NCBI GenBank assembly: GCA_035578175.1
Contig: JAQMRL010000006.1
Coordinates: forward strand, 27,722,393-27,786,392
Origin: Catonia carolina
Lineage: Eukaryota > Arthropoda > Insecta > Hemiptera > Achilidae
Length of the DNA: 64,000 nucleotides
Direction: 5' to 3'
In this document: piece after piece, positions 63,836 to 64,000 of the stretch
How the letters are laid out: every line of letters starts with the position of its first letter
How positions within the stretch are numbered: position 1 is the stretch's first letter
Program-made: the position numbers and the translations under genes
The notes under the pieces: generated by a model
What the model was told of the DNA's origin: nothing
The model's database searches: none
Seen by the model: only the letters and a program-made list of their open reading frames with translations

Positions 63836-64000
63836 ACTTTCTCTTTCCTATATGAATATGTAAGAAAACAAGTATTGTTTTCATGTCGATTTTTTTATAT
63901 CGAGTTTTCACCAGATATGCACGTTTTTAAACCCACTGAACACAAAAAAAACATGTTTTTAGCGATTTGTCTGTGTGTGTGGGAACAAAATATATCAAGA
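63836..64000 (+). mobile_element. HLN 5' end, runs off the window
   Basis: ACTTTCTCTTTCC (one mismatch), CCTATATGAATATGTAAG, ATGTCGATTTTTTTATATCG, TTTTTAGCGATTTGTCTGTG and a short TG tract, then AACAAAATATATCAAGA at the edge. Confidence 0.65.

Noticed and set aside
1..64000. CRISPR arrays, bacterial operons, LTR retrotransposons or viral insertions
   Set aside because: No regularly spaced short repeats with unique spacers, no ribosome-binding sites or operon-like gene order, and no paired LTRs or gag/pol/envelope motifs were seen by eye; a profile search could still find eroded pieces.

Overview
The window looks like non-genic DNA from a large, AT-rich, transposon-packed insect nuclear genome. 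The evidence is several tRNA-headed SINE families, mariner, rosa-like, pogo, hAT and piggyBac relics, Jockey-type and other LINE 3' ends, and no bacterial-style gene or operon. I cannot name the species or order. I found no intact host protein gene, rRNA or free-standing tRNA gene; two short open frames (46644-46892 minus, 55516-55720 plus) are weak exon candidates. Almost every long open frame is a transposase or reverse-transcriptase relic or a translated microsatellite.

Family names used below are mine. SINE-A has a tRNA-like head (AACCCACCGGGTAGG), a GGTTCAAATCC B box and a body of about 320 bp. SINE-B (GCCGGCCGCATTGGCGTAG), SINE-C (GGCCCGTTGGCGTAGTGG) and SINE-D (CCTCCGTGGCGTAGTGG) are tRNA-headed and share two interchangeable 3' tails: T1 (GTCGCTAATGACC...TTTAAATAAA) and T2 (CACCGTCTGCATTAGCAG...ACGTTAAAC). 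AAC-SINE is a roughly 400 bp element with terminal hairpins and an (AAC)n 3' tail, the commonest repeat here with about 18 copies. HLN is a Helentron/HINE-like family of about 1 kb. It has 13 bp subterminal inverted repeats (ACTTTCTCTTGCC / GGCAAGAGAAAGT), a 3' hairpin and an internal (TG)n tract, with 13 copies or fragments.

Layout. 0.7-6 kb: LINE scrap, SINE-A, AAC-SINEs and a full SINE-B with an 11 bp duplication. 6.7-9.9 kb: a 193 bp tandem triplication, a 1.2 kb foldback element, and a SINE interrupted by an inverted-repeat element interrupted by a hAT element that itself holds a SINE-C. 10-18 kb: a DD41D-type element inside a SINE-A, LINE scraps, an HLN copy, and a long-TIR element with half a transposase. 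18.8-20.6 kb: mariner copy 1, then a LINE tail with a 300 bp polypurine tract. 21.5-25 kb: an AAC-SINE split by a TIR element split by three further elements. 27.3-28.8 kb: second foldback and a SINE-B. 29.3-32.1 kb: AAC-SINEs in alternating orientation, the last holding mariner copy 2. 33-37.4 kb: a palindrome-ended element, SINEs, inverted LINE scraps and a piggyBac-type element. 38.5-43.4 kb: Jockey and other LINE relics and a broken pogo-like transposon with a PHD-like finger. 43.4-47 kb: AAC-SINE, HLN variant, (CTT)n and LINE relics. 48-64 kb: six HLN copies interleaved with SINEs, a foldback element, a second piggyBac-type element, LINE 3' ends and a small polyadenylated retrocopy.

The elements do not form a pathway. 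What ties them together is insertion history: more than ten nested insertions can be ordered, several with visible target-site duplications. The most unusual signals are the modular exchange of SINE heads and tails, two near-identical mariners sharing the same stop codons, the two-interior HLN family, and the repeated GGGGTAWT..CGGAC motifs inside the pogo-like element.
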